Source: Cetobacterium ceti (GTDB lineage Bacteria > Fusobacteriota > Fusobacteriia > Fusobacteriales > Fusobacteriaceae). From it: a DNA stretch of 64,000 bases. Shown here piece by piece: positions 54,486 through 62,341 of this stretch; positions within the stretch are counted from its first letter, which is position 1, and the number at the start of each line of letters is the position of its first letter. Location: positions 105,234 through 169,233 of the forward strand of contig NZ_FUWX01000007.1 of NCBI RefSeq assembly GCF_900167275.1. The letters run 5' to 3'. The notes under the pieces were generated by a model. That model searched no databases, was not told the origin of the DNA, and saw only the letters and a program-made list of their open reading frames with translations. The position numbers and the translations under genes are program-made.

Positions 54486-54946
54486 CTCATTTTGATAGAG
54501 ATGGAAAAGCTATAATGGTAGATGTTACTGAGAAAAAATCCACAGAGAGAATAGCCCTTGCCACAGGGACTATAACCATGAACAAGGAAACATTTCAAGT
54601 GGTGAAAAATGGTAATGCTAAAAAGGGAGATGTTTTAGGAGTAGCTAGAGTTGCAGGAATTATGGGAAGTAAAAAAACAGGGGAACTTATACCCATGTGT
54701 CACCCACTTTTTTTAACAGGGTGTAAAATAGATTTTCACTTAGATGAGGAAAATAACTCTATAGATGTAAAGTGTGAAGTTAAAACCTATGGACAAACAG
54801 GGGTAGAAATGGAAGCTTTAACTGGGGTAAATATAGCTCTTTTGACCATATATGACATGTGTAAAGCCATGGATAAAAGAATGACAATTTCTAATATACA
54901 CTTAGAAAGTAAAATAGGTGGAAAATCAGGAGAGTTTAAATATTAA
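54479..54946 (+). CDS. moaC: Cyclic pyranopterin monophosphate synthase
   Basis: A 155-residue MoaC protein, which forms cyclic pyranopterin monophosphate from the MoaA product in molybdenum cofactor synthesis. The active-site motifs are ELIPMCHPL (residues 69-76), [29 protein letters not shown] with D126 and K129, and KIGGKSGEF at the end. MoaC is usually about 160 residues, so this is full length. The gene overlaps xdhC-like by 7 bases. No moaA, moaE or moaD is visible in the window, so the rest of the pathway must be elsewhere. Confidence 0.94.
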   Translation: MLTHFDRDGKAIMVDVTEKKSTERIALATGTITMNKETFQVVKNGNAKKGDVLGVARVAGIMGSKKTGELIPMCHPLFLTGCKIDFHLDEENNSIDVKCEVKTYGQTGVEMEALTGVNIALLTIYDMCKAMDKRMTISNIHLESKIGGKSGEFKY

Positions 54947-54950
54947 ATGG

Positions 54951-54980
54951 AAAAAGAAAAGGGAGCTAGGCTCCCTTTAA
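54951..54980. terminator. Bidirectional intrinsic terminator
   Basis: AAAGGGAGC (54958-54966), 3-base loop TAG, GCTCCCTTT (54970-54978). It serves moaC on + and the DUF1576 gene on -; the minus gene's stop lies within it. Confidence 0.88.
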
Positions 54981-56311
54981 TTATTTTCCTCATCACTATT
55001 TTCTAGTCTTTTCATCATATGATACATTTCCTTATGTCTTTCAAGGTATTTAAGCCTACCTTTTTGATGACGCTCTCTAACTGTGTTAATAATAGGGAGT
55101 AAAAATCCAGCCACAATACCAGCAGAAAATCCATTATTATATAGATTTAATCCACCGTGGATGATTCCTATACTTTGTACCACAGCAAAGTGTAACCAAC
55201 CAGCCACAATACCCCAGAACACTCCATAAACTCCAGCTATAGGGGCAAGAGATGTTCCAAATAACCCTGAAAGGGCAATTACAAAGGTATCACTAGTAGA
55301 ACCAAAGTGTGCTAGGTATACTCCTATTAAAATAGGAACAGTATTAAATATATGTTTTCCATAGGCAGAGAATCCAACTATGGTAAGGATACCAGCTAAA
55401 AGTGGCCCATTTAAAGTTTCACCTATTAAAATAGGGTAAGCCATGGCAACAAAGCCCATAATTCCCATATTGATAAAGGTCAATCCATAACCATATTTAA
55501 CTACAAAATCTGATTTTAAACCTGTGTCCTTTAAAAGAGATTTGTATCCCTTAAAGGACTTATCATTTATGTAAAATCCTATGGCTATTAAAAGTAAAAA
55601 TGTACCTATACATATCATCTTCAGAGCAAAATCATACTCAGTAGAGATGATTCTTTGAGGTTTTATATTGAATTTATAAAGTTTCATAATTGAAGCTAAA
55701 ACTGCTCCTAAAATTCCCCCTGTAAATCCTAAGTTATATAGGTTAAATCCTTCGTGAAATCCAGCCATTTTCTTAGCTAGGGGAGTTACAATAAATCCGA
55801 TAATACCTCCTAAAACTATGGCATTTACATAGGATAAATCATTGAACTTATCCACACTGAAGGCCACCTCACTTATAAATGGGGCTAGGGCACTAGTAAA
55901 GGATATGGTAACAATAACGTCCTTAAAATTAATCCCCTCATATTTACTATAAAGAATTCCCCCTACATATATGGGTAAAATATTTAGAATATTTTTCCCG
56001 AAAAAGGAAAATCCAAATACAGTGAAAAATGAGGCTAAAACTATTCCTGTTATTTCAACTTTTAGAAGTTTAATAAGTGAGTAGTTAAATAAAAATACCA
56101 AAAAGGCATTTAGGAAGGTTGCACCAATTCCACCTAACACAAGGAAATCTGTTATTAAAACAGTTTGTGATGTTAAAATAGTAATAAACCCTGTGATTAC
56201 CTTTTCTCGCCGATTTATAACAAACAAAATAAATAGAGCTACCAATATACCTATAAGTAAAGTGGTTAGAGCTCTTATTTTCTTTGACCTTTCTCCTTTA
56301 AAATTGTCCAA
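54977..56311 (-). CDS. DUF1576-family polytopic membrane protein
   Basis: A 444-residue protein with about 12-14 hydrophobic segments and two similar halves: FGKNILNILPIYVGGILYSKYEG versus YGKHIFNTVPILIGVYLAHFGS, and FHEGFNLYNLGFTGGILGAVLAS versus IHGGLNLYNNGFSAGIVAGFLLP. This internal duplication, each half with a re-entrant-like NLYNxGF segment, is characteristic of the DUF1576 family and suggests an inverted-repeat transporter or channel. The substrate is unknown. The last 40 residues are charged and cytoplasmic (RERHQKGRLKYLERHKEMYHMMKRLEN). It is single-gene, convergent with moaC, and 71 bases downstream of an orphan binding-protein gene. Confidence 0.75.
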   Translation of the reverse strand: MDNFKGERSKKIRALTTLLIGILVALFILFVINRREKVITGFITILTSQTVLITDFLVLGGIGATFLNAFLVFLFNYSLIKLLKVEITGIVLASFFTVFGFSFFGKNILNILPIYVGGILYSKYEGINFKDVIVTISFTSALAPFISEVAFSVDKFNDLSYVNAIVLGGIIGFIVTPLAKKMAGFHEGFNLYNLGFTGGILGAVLASIMKLYKFNIKPQRIISTEYDFALKMICIGTFLLLIAIGFYINDKSFKGYKSLLKDTGLKSDFVVKYGYGLTFINMGIMGFVAMAYPILIGETLNGPLLAGILTIVGFSAYGKHIFNTVPILIGVYLAHFGSTSDTFVIALSGLFGTSLAPIAGVYGVFWGIVAGWLHFAVVQSIGIIHGGLNLYNNGFSAGIVAGFLLPIINTVRERHQKGRLKYLERHKEMYHMMKRLENSDEENN

Positions 56312-56382
56312 TAGACATTCCCCCTTTGTATTTTGTATACAATAAAATTTTATTATGTTTTAGGAGAAAAATCAACTTAATT

Positions 56383-57165
56383 CTAGTTAATAAAGAAAGG
56401 AATTCCTTGGGCTTTAAACTGCTCCTTTTCTTCCTTTAAATACTTATCTGTTAACTTTTCAAATCCTCCATTTTTCTTGTATTCCTTTAGGAAGGAGTTG
56501 ATCTCTTTTCCTAATTTTTTATCCTGTTTTCTATAACCGATTCCCCAATATTCATTAGAGGTTTGGAATTTCTCTAAAATAGGAGTTGTAGTATCTTTAT
56601 AGTTTTTCCAATTTTTGTATATGGACATAGGGTCATATATAAAGGCATCTACCTTATGTTGAGAAACTTCTAAAACAGCAGCAGTTTCCTTTTGGAAAAC
56701 TAAAATTTCAGCCTTAGGGAAATATTCAGTTGCAACTAGATGACCAGTAGTTCCATTTTTTACAGCAATTTTCATACCAGGAGCATTTAAATCCATAGGA
56801 TGTTTAACCTTAGACTTATTAGAAGCTAATATGGTTAAAAAGGAATTGGCATAGGGATCAGAAAAACTAATGGCCTTTTCTCTTTCTTTGGTAATACTCA
56901 TAGATGATAGAATAATATCTATTTTTTTTGTCATTAAAGATGGAATTAAACCACCATATGCCATATTTTCAATAACAACAGGTCTTCCTAAATATTTTCC
57001 TAAATCCTTAGCTAGGTCCACAGAAAATCCTGTGGGATTACCTTGGGTATCTGTGGTTTCAAATGGAGGATAGGCAAGTTCCATTCCAACTACAAGGGGC
57101 TTTTCTTGGGAAAAACTCATGTTAAATAAAAAAATTGATAAAAAAATTAAAAAAATTTTTTTCAT
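56383..57165 (-). CDS. Periplasmic amino-acid-binding protein (SBP family 3)
   Basis: A 260-residue solute-binding protein. Signal peptide MKKIFLIFLSIFLFNMSFS, then the family 3 pattern: LVVGMELAYPPFETTDTQGNPTGFSVDLAKDLGKYL, the KIDIILSSMSITKEREKAISFSDPYANS hinge region, GMKIAVKNGTTGHLVATEYFP, and WGIGYRKQDKKLGKEINSFLKE. These bind polar amino acids for ABC uptake. No permease or ATPase gene is next to it, so it works with components encoded elsewhere or as an orphan sensor. A perfect AGGAGG precedes the start. A 10-bp hairpin with a 3-base loop lies 57 bases upstream of its start codon (57221-57243) and may be regulatory. Confidence 0.87.
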   Translation of the reverse strand: MKKIFLIFLSIFLFNMSFSQEKPLVVGMELAYPPFETTDTQGNPTGFSVDLAKDLGKYLGRPVVIENMAYGGLIPSLMTKKIDIILSSMSITKEREKAISFSDPYANSFLTILASNKSKVKHPMDLNAPGMKIAVKNGTTGHLVATEYFPKAEILVFQKETAAVLEVSQHKVDAFIYDPMSIYKNWKNYKDTTTPILEKFQTSNEYWGIGYRKQDKKLGKEINSFLKEYKKNGGFEKLTDKYLKEEKEQFKAQGIPFFIN

Positions 57166-57220
57166 AAAACCTCCTTTTGTAAAAAAAATCTATATTTTTT
57201 TAATACGAGATAACAGGAGA

Positions 57221-57243
57221 AATCCCTTTAAAATAAAGGGGTT
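57221..57243. other. 10-bp hairpin upstream of the binding-protein gene
   Basis: AATCCCTTTA (57221-57230), loop AAA, TAAAGGGGTT (57234-57243), with one G-T wobble. It lies between the divergent binding-protein gene and the tRNA promoter. It could be an operator, or a leader hairpin of the minus-strand gene; no ORF ends here. Confidence 0.4.
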
Positions 57244-57287
57244 TTAAGAATAAGTTAAAAAAACTTAAAAAAAAAGAAAAAAACTTG

Positions 57288-57326
57288 TTGACAGAAAATG
57301 TTATTTCTGATATCATTATCTATGTC
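57288..57326 (+). promoter_or_regulatory. Stable-RNA promoter of the tRNA operon
   Basis: TTGACA (57288-57293), 17-base spacer, TATCAT (57311-57316), followed by TATCTATGTC. An A-rich stretch (57251-57283) lies upstream, like an UP element. The same TTGACA-17-TAnnAT-TATCTATGTC layout precedes the 16S gene at 63699. Confidence 0.85.
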
Positions 57327-57376
57327 CACGAGAGAGGAACGCGAAAGCGACTCACTAGTGAGGCTTGGTGAAACAA

Positions 57377-57464
57377 GCCTGGGTGGCGGAATAGGTAGAC
57401 GCACAGGACTTAAAATCCTGTGGTGACTTTCACCGTGCGGGTTCGATTCCCGCCCCAGGCACCA
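57377..57464 (+). tRNA. tRNA-Leu (anticodon TAA)
   Basis: Acceptor GCCTGGG pairs with CCCAGGC. The anticodon loop CTTAAAA gives TAA, reading UUA. It is 88 bases including an encoded CCA and has the long variable arm expected for tRNA-Leu. First of eleven tRNA genes. Confidence 0.95.
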
Positions 57465-57467
57465 TAT

Positions 57468-57543
57468 CGCGGGGTAGAGCAGTTGGCAGCTCGTCGGGCT
57501 CATAACCCGAAGGTCGTTGGTTCGAATCCAACCCCCGCCACCA
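57468..57543 (+). tRNA. Initiator tRNA-fMet (anticodon CAT)
   Basis: Anticodon stem GGG-CTCATAA-CCC with the three consecutive G-C pairs of initiators, and an unpaired 1-72 position. Here it is C1 against C72 rather than the usual C1-A72. 76 bases, CCA encoded. Confidence 0.93.
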
Positions 57544-57563
57544 AAAAACTTAATAAAACATAT

Positions 57564-57639
<76 letters not shown>

Positions 57640-57646
57640 AACAGAT

Positions 57647-57722
57647 GCGTCATTAGCTCAGATGGTAGAGCACACGACTTTTAATCGTGTTGTCACTGGT
57701 TCGAGCCCAGTATGACGCACCA
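57647..57722 (+). tRNA. tRNA-Lys (anticodon TTT)
   Basis: Acceptor GCGTCAT/ATGACGC, anticodon loop CTTTTAA giving TTT, discriminator A, encoded CCA. 76 bases. Confidence 0.95.
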
Positions 57723-57727
57723 TTTAT

Positions 57728-57804
<77 letters not shown>

Positions 57805-57827
57805 TTAAATTTAATAAATAAACCAAC

Positions 57828-57904
57828 GGATCCATAGCTCAGTTGGTTAGAGCACTCGGCTCATAACCGAGTGGTCGCTGGTTCGACTCCAGCTGGATCC
57901 ACCA
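57828..57904 (+). tRNA. tRNA with anticodon CAT (tRNA-Ile2 or elongator tRNA-Met)
   Basis: Acceptor GGATCCA/TGGATCC, anticodon loop CTCATAA. The G1-C72 pair excludes the initiator. The body (GGCTCATAACC anticodon arm, GGTCG variable loop) resembles the lysidine-modified tRNA-Ile2 of B. subtilis more than its elongator tRNA-Met, but sequence alone does not decide. Confidence 0.85.
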
Positions 57905-57912
57905 TCTTACTT

Positions 57913-57987
57913 GCCCCGTTCGTTCAGTGGTAAGGACAATAGATTTTCACTCTATAAACAGGGGTTCGATTCCCCTACGGGGTACCA
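57913..57987 (+). tRNA. tRNA-Glu (anticodon TTC)
   Basis: Acceptor GCCCCGT/ACGGGGT (one G-T at 1-72), anticodon loop TTTTCAC giving TTC, discriminator A, encoded CCA. 75 bases. Confidence 0.94.
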
Positions 57988-57989
57988 AT

Positions 57990-58073
57990 GGAAGGTTACC
58001 CTAACTGGTAAGGAACCGGTCTTGAAAACCGGCGTCGCAAGACTTCAGAGTTCGAGTCTCTGACCTTCCGCCA
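57990..58073 (+). tRNA. tRNA-Ser (anticodon TGA)
   Basis: Acceptor GGAAGGT/ACCTTCC, anticodon loop CTTGAAA giving TGA, extra arm GTC-GCAA-GAC as expected for class II tRNA-Ser, discriminator G, encoded CCA. 84 bases. Confidence 0.94.
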
Positions 58074-58100
58074 TGTATTTACTTGTAAGATGAAAAAGTT

Positions 58101-58176
58101 GCTCGGATAGCTCAGTCGGTAGAGCAGGGGACTGAAAATCCCCGTGTCGGTGGTTCGATTCCGCCTCCGAGCACCA
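58101..58176 (+). tRNA. tRNA-Phe (anticodon GAA)
   Basis: Acceptor GCTCGGA/TCCGAGC, anticodon loop CTGAAAA giving GAA, discriminator A, encoded CCA. 76 bases. Confidence 0.95.
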
Positions 58177-58192
58177 TTAATTTAATACCATT

Positions 58193-58268
58193 GGAAGCAT
58201 AGCTCAGTTGGGAGAGCACCTGCCTTACAAGCAGGGGGTCACAGGTTCAAGTCCTGTTGTTTCCACCA
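58193..58268 (+). tRNA. tRNA-Val (anticodon TAC)
   Basis: Acceptor GGAAGCA/TGTTTCC with one G-T pair, anticodon loop CTTACAA giving TAC, discriminator A, encoded CCA. 76 bases. Confidence 0.95.
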
Positions 58269-58272
58269 TAAT

Positions 58273-58349
58273 GGGGGTGTAGCTCAGTTGGTTAGAGCGC
58301 ATGCCTGTCACGCATGAGGTCGCGAGTTCGAGACTCGTCACTCCCGCCA
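58273..58349 (+). tRNA. tRNA-Asp (anticodon GTC)
   Basis: Acceptor GGGGGTG/CACTCCC, anticodon loop CTGTCAC giving GTC, discriminator G, encoded CCA. 77 bases. Last tRNA of the operon. Confidence 0.95.
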
Positions 58350-58363
58350 TTATAAAGATATTT

Positions 58364-58392
58364 AAGATATACGAAAGTATATCTTTTTTTTT
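58364..58392 (+). terminator. Terminator of the tRNA operon
   Basis: AAGATATAC (58364-58372), GAAA tetraloop, GTATATCTT (58377-58385), then a T-run. It lies just before the flippase ribosome site, so the flippase gene may rely on read-through from the strong tRNA promoter or on an unseen promoter. Confidence 0.9.
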
Positions 58393-58414
58393 ATATTTTT
58401 ACCAGGGGGTCAAG

Positions 58415-59866
58415 ATGTCTGTATCTAAAAATTACTTTTACAATGTTATGCTGATTATAAGTAATACCATATTCCCTATTATAACCTTCCCTTATGTTTC
58501 AAGGGTTTTAATGCCAGAATATTTAGGAAAGGTTTATTTTGTACAGGGAGTTGTGGCTTATTTTCTAATTTTAGCCGTATTAGGAGTTCCTAACTACGGA
58601 ATTAGAGAATTATCAAAGGCCAAAGGAATCGGAGATTGGGTTGAATTTAAAAAAATATACACAGAATTGCTCTTTATGGCAATTTTAAGTAGTATAGGGG
58701 CTTTCTTACTTTTAGTGGGAACAATACATCTCTATGGCCGTTTTGAAAAGGAAAAGCTTATATTTTATATTTTCGGAGCTCAAGTATTATTTGAATGTTT
58801 TCATATTAACCATTATTTTGTTGTAATGGAAAATCACAAAAGAAGATTAATAAGATCCTTTACCATTAGAATACTTTCCCTAGGATTTTTATTTACCTTG
58901 GTAAAAAAACCTAGCGATTACTATATATATGCTCTTTTACTTGTGGTTCCTGAGATAATTGCAAGAATTATAGATATATATACCACTAGAAATGAAATAT
59001 GGTGGAATTTTAAAGAGTTAAATTTTAAAAGACACATAAGAAAAACTTTAGTTATATTTTTATATATTTTTACCATAGGAATCTATGGAAGTATAGATAC
59101 TACCATGTTGGGAATAATGGTAGGTGATAGGGAAGTAGGACTATATACCGCAGCGGTTAAAATGAATAAAATGGTTTTACCTGTTATATTATCTCTAGCC
59201 ATGGTTCTTTCTCCAAGAATAATAGGAGCCATAAAAAGAGAGGAAAAGGAAAAATTATATACCTATATGAATCTTTTTATAGACTTTGCCTTTATAATAG
59301 GAGTTCCTGTGACAGCACTTTTAATACTTCTAGCTCCAGAGTTAACCCTTTTATTTTCAGGGGAAAGATTTAGAGGAGCCATTGAGACCATGCAAATTAT
59401 GACTCCATATTTAATATTTGTTGCTGTGGGAACCTTTATGGGTGGTCAGATTATGTTGCCTAGGGACAAGGAAAAAAGTATACTTTACATATCCATATGT
59501 GGAGTTTTTATAAATATTGGATTAAACTATTTTATGATACCTCTTTGGGGAAGAAATGGTGCAGCCATAGCCACAGTTATAACAGAGACAATTATATCTG
59601 TTATAAAGGTTTATCAAGTAAAATATCTATATAAAGACTACAAGGTTTTAACTAGAGATAGACTTTTACCAATTTTAAGTGGGATAATAGCCAGTGGTGG
59701 AGTAATATTTTTAGGAAAGTATTTAAGAGCCTATGGAAACTTCCTTTCTCTTATAATTGTAAGTATATTTTTTATGATTATATATGGATTAGGACTTTAT
59801 ATAAGTAGAAATAAATTTTTATTGGATGGAATAAAGTTTTTAAAAGGTAAATTGAGAAAAAGATAG
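58415..59866 (+). CDS. Wzx-type polysaccharide/oligosaccharide flippase
   Basis: A 483-residue membrane protein with about 12-14 helices of the MOP superfamily. It starts YNVMLIISNTIFPIITFPYVSRVLMPEYLGKVYFVQGVVAYF, the standard N terminus of Wzx/RfbX, followed by GIRELSKAKG, FLYIFTIGIYGSIDTTMLGIMVGDREVGLYTAAVKMNKM and IMTPYLIFVAVGTFMGGQIMLPRDKEKS. It flips undecaprenyl-linked repeat units across the inner membrane and is the obvious partner for the polymerase and transferases at 41870-48172, which lack a flippase. The frame is open back into tRNA-Asp (58301), but the ATG at 58415, behind AGGGGGT and after the tRNA terminator, is the start. Confidence 0.9.
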   Translation: MSVSKNYFYNVMLIISNTIFPIITFPYVSRVLMPEYLGKVYFVQGVVAYFLILAVLGVPNYGIRELSKAKGIGDWVEFKKIYTELLFMAILSSIGAFLLLVGTIHLYGRFEKEKLIFYIFGAQVLFECFHINHYFVVMENHKRRLIRSFTIRILSLGFLFTLVKKPSDYYIYALLLVVPEIIARIIDIYTTRNEIWWNFKELNFKRHIRKTLVIFLYIFTIGIYGSIDTTMLGIMVGDREVGLYTAAVKMNKMVLPVILSLAMVLSPRIIGAIKREEKEKLYTYMNLFIDFAFIIGVPVTALLILLAPELTLLFSGERFRGAIETMQIMTPYLIFVAVGTFMGGQIMLPRDKEKSILYISICGVFINIGLNYFMIPLWGRNGAAIATVITETIISVIKVYQVKYLYKDYKVLTRDRLLPILSGIIASGGVIFLGKYLRAYGNFLSLIIVSIFFMIIYGLGLYISRNKFLLDGIKFLKGKLRKR

Positions 59867-59887
59867 CCACAGATATTCTGTGGCTAT
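59863..59887. terminator. Strong hairpin between convergent genes
   Basis: ATAGCCACAGA (59863-59873), loop TAT, TCTGTGGCTAT (59877-59887). There is no T-tract on either side, so it may act through stability or together with convergent transcription. Confidence 0.55.
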
Positions 59888-59889
59888 AC

Positions 59890-60372
59890 TTATCTAGGTG
59901 TATATTCTAAAATTAAATTGGAATCAATAAGTTTTCCCTTTTGATTTGTGTCTACACCTTTAAAGGCCACAAGAGCATCAGGAGTAGGTGGGAAAATTAG
60001 TTTATTTCCTGTTAATTTAACAGAACCTAAATCTTCATAGATGGGTTCTTTTTTACTAGTATTTCCAAATTTACTTCTTAAGTTATTAAAAATATTTTTA
60101 ACATCCTTAGAAGTAACCTCTGTTTTATCATAGAAAAGATCTATTTTAACAAGTTTATCATTTTGAAAATAGAAAACCTTTTTACTAATTTGACTGTCAC
60201 TGTCATTTTGTGAATACTCTTCAGTTCCAGGATATATGCTAATCTCCTTTTTTAAATGGGGATAGAATATTTCCACAGTTTTAGGATCCATTCCCCATTT
60301 TAGAGCTGGGAAATCTGTAATACCAAAAGCTAGGGAACCAAGAGCAAAAAAACATAGAATAAATTTTTTCAT
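59890..60372 (-). CDS. Periplasmic protein of unknown function
   Basis: A 160-residue product with signal peptide MKKFILCFFALGSLAFG. The rest (FPALKWGMDPKTVEIFYPHLKKE, KKVFYFQNDKLVKIDLFYDK, VKNIFNNLRSKFGNTSKKEP, YTPR end) follows a pattern seen in small periplasmic proteins that begin F-x-x-L-K-W-G-M/S and measure residues of a helix-strand repeat. I cannot name a function. There is no cysteine after the signal peptide, so it is not a lipoprotein. It is single-gene, divergent from aroC, with AGGT-containing sequence before the start. Confidence 0.65.
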   Translation of the reverse strand: MKKFILCFFALGSLAFGITDFPALKWGMDPKTVEIFYPHLKKEISIYPGTEEYSQNDSDSQISKKVFYFQNDKLVKIDLFYDKTEVTSKDVKNIFNNLRSKFGNTSKKEPIYEDLGSVKLTGNKLIFPPTPDALVAFKGVDTNQKGKLIDSNLILEYTPR

Positions 60373-60455
60373 TATATACCTCCAGGTGTTTTTGAAATTA
60401 TATGATTTTTATTAGAAGTTGTAAAGAAAAAGAGAATTTTAAAGGAGGGTTTTGT

Positions 60456-61451
60456 ATGAATACCTTAGGAAATATATTTAGAATTTCTATATATGGAGAA
60501 TCCCATGGAGAGGGTGTAGGAGTACTAATAGATGGAATTCCAGCAGGAATAGCTCTAAATGTGGATGACTTTTTAGAGGATTTAAGTAAAAGAAAACCAG
60601 GAGCTAAGGGGACTACTAAAAGAATAGAAAGTGATTATCCCCATATACTTTCAGGAATATATAATGGATATACCACAGGGGCTCCTATGAATATATTTTT
60701 TAAAAATGAAAATAAAAATTCAAGGGTTTATATGGATTTTCAAAGTCATCCAAGACCAGGCCATGCAGATTTTACAGCCACAGAAAAATATAAAGGCTTT
60801 AATGATTTAAGAGGTGGTGGACATTTTTCAGGAAGACTTACTCTAGGCTTAGTTGCTGGGGGAGTTTTAGGAAGAAAAATTTTAGGAGATGTAAGGGTAA
60901 AAGCAAAATTAATAACCTTGGGAACCATGGAGGTAGGAGATAACTTAGAGGAGATAAATGATTATCTTCAAGAAATCTCTCTTTTAGGAGATTCCCTAGG
61001 GGGAATTATTCAATGTGAAGTTGAAAATCTGCCAATAGGATTAGGGGAGCCCTTTTTCGATTCAATAGAGTCTAAGTTGGCCCATGGATTATTTTCAGTT
61101 CCAGGGCTTAAGGGAGTTGAGTTTGGAGCTGGATTTTTAGGAACAACTTTAAAGGGGAGTGAATATAATGATAACTTTATAAATCCTAAAGGAACAACAG
61201 ATACAAATAATAATGGTGGAATAAATGGTGGAATATCAAATGGAAATAAGATAGTATTTAGAGTAGCCATTAAACCCACTGCAAGTATATTTATGGAGCA
61301 AAAAACCTTTAATTTCAAAGAGGAAAAACTTATGCCTCTTAAAATAGAAGGGCGTCATGACGTTGCATTTGTTCTTAGGGTTCCCGTGGTCATAGAAGCG
61401 GTTACAAATATAGTTTTAGCAGATTTATTACTACAAAACATAAATAGATAA
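60456..61451 (+). CDS. aroC: Chorismate synthase
   Basis: A 331-residue enzyme converting EPSP to chorismate with reduced FMN, last step of the shikimate pathway. Motifs: FRISIYGESHGEGVGVLIDGIPAGI, RKPGAKGTTKRIESD, HPRPGHADFTATEKYKGFNDLRGGGHFSGRLTLGLVAGGV, VEFGAGF, TTDTNNNGGINGGISNGNKIVFRVAIKPTAS and EGRHDVAFVLRVPVVIEA. The GGGHFSGR form replaces the GGGRSSAR of the E. coli type and is usual for the shorter anaerobe-type enzymes. The frame opens at 60402, but AAAGGAGGG precedes the ATG at 60456, which gives the normal N terminus. aroE is nearby on the other strand (62338). Confidence 0.93.
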   Translation: MNTLGNIFRISIYGESHGEGVGVLIDGIPAGIALNVDDFLEDLSKRKPGAKGTTKRIESDYPHILSGIYNGYTTGAPMNIFFKNENKNSRVYMDFQSHPRPGHADFTATEKYKGFNDLRGGGHFSGRLTLGLVAGGVLGRKILGDVRVKAKLITLGTMEVGDNLEEINDYLQEISLLGDSLGGIIQCEVENLPIGLGEPFFDSIESKLAHGLFSVPGLKGVEFGAGFLGTTLKGSEYNDNFINPKGTTDTNNNGGINGGISNGNKIVFRVAIKPTASIFMEQKTFNFKEEKLMPLKIEGRHDVAFVLRVPVVIEAVTNIVLADLLLQNINR

Positions 61452-61467
61452 AAAATAAGGAGGAAAA

Positions 61468-61956
61468 ATGGGAAAACGTAATGATTATATAGATTGGGAT
61501 GAATATTTTATGGGAGTTGCTATTCTTTCTTCCAAAAGAAGTAAGGATCCAGGAACTCAAGTGGGAGCTTGTATAGTAACTCCAGATAAGAGAATAGTTG
61601 GAGTGGGATATAATGGATTTCCAATGGGATGTTCTGATGATGATTTTCCTTGGGATAGAGAGGGAGACTTTTTAGATACTAAATATCCATTTGTTTGTCA
61701 TGCAGAGATGAATGCCATATTAAATAGTATAAAAAGTTTAAAGGGATGTACAATATATGTGGATTTATTTCCATGTAATGAATGTGCAAAGAGTATAATT
61801 CAAAGTGGAATTAGAGAGATTGTTTATCTTTCAGATAAATATAGTGGAACTCCAAGTGATATAGCTTCTAAAAAAATGTTAGATGCTGCTGGGGTAAATT
61901 ATAGAAAGTTAAAAAGTGAAATAGATCATTTAGTTTTAGATTTTAGAAAAAACTAA
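61468..61956 (+). CDS. Deoxycytidylate (dCMP) deaminase
   Basis: A 162-residue zinc deaminase of the ComEB/dCMP deaminase type. The zinc site is H78-A-E80 (FVCHAEMNAIL) with C103 and C106 (LFPCNECAKSII). The long insert between strand 1 and the HAE motif (YNGFPMGCSDDDFPWDREG) is characteristic of dCMP deaminases, which supply dUMP for thymidylate synthesis. The start follows AGGAGGAA. It lies 16 bases after aroC and is closed by a strong terminator. Confidence 0.93.
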   Translation: MGKRNDYIDWDEYFMGVAILSSKRSKDPGTQVGACIVTPDKRIVGVGYNGFPMGCSDDDFPWDREGDFLDTKYPFVCHAEMNAILNSIKSLKGCTIYVDLFPCNECAKSIIQSGIREIVYLSDKYSGTPSDIASKKMLDAAGVNYRKLKSEIDHLVLDFRKN

Positions 61957-61960
61957 GTAT

Positions 61961-61997
61961 AAAAAAAAGCCAAGGGAAATCTTGGCTTTATTTTTTA
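61961..61997. terminator. Bidirectional intrinsic terminator
   Basis: A-rich lead, GCCAAG (61969-61974), loop GGAAAT, CTTGGC (61981-61986), then TTTATTTTTT. Serves dCMP deaminase (+) and the zinc-ribbon gene (-). Confidence 0.9.
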
Positions 61998-62341
61998 AAC
62001 TTATTCCAGAAAGAGGGTTTACTTGCCTTTTTCATTTTTTGCTGTTCCTTCATTTCATTGTAGTAGTTGGACCAGTTTGGATTATTTTTCATATTTTGTT
62101 TCATCTGCTTCATATATTGATATGTTGTCTTAGCAGTTTTAAACTTATATTTAATATTATTTTTAATATCAACAATAGTCGTATAAATTCCCTTGAAGAA
62201 ACCTATAAACTTATAGCCAGCTCTTTTTAAAGAGGTAAATTTATACACTTCCTTACAATTAGGGCATCTGTATTTAGCTACCTTATCATTAATTCTCATT
62301 TTCCCCTTACATTTTGGACATTTAATTATAAGTTTTCTCAT
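61988..62341 (-). CDS. Zinc-ribbon protein of unknown function
   Basis: A 117-residue protein. An N-terminal zinc ribbon (CPKCKGKMRINDKVAKYRCPNCKEVYKF, C9-C12 and C26-C29) is followed by a basic helical tail rich in Lys, Tyr, Asn and Gln. The ribbon resembles those of MJ0042-type and DUF-type small proteins, and the basic tail suggests nucleic-acid or membrane contact. The function is unknown. It overlaps aroE by four bases (62338-62341), so it is translated after aroE in the same operon. Confidence 0.75.
   Translation of the reverse strand: MRKLIIKCPKCKGKMRINDKVAKYRCPNCKEVYKFTSLKRAGYKFIGFFKGIYTTIVDIKNNIKYKFKTAKTTYQYMKQMKQNMKNNPNWSNYYNEMKEQQKMKKASKPSFWNKFKK

Noticed and set aside
58301..58414. 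N-terminal 38-codon extension of the flippase
   Set aside because: It would begin inside tRNA-Asp and cross the tRNA terminator; a proper Shine-Dalgarno and family N terminus occur at 58415.
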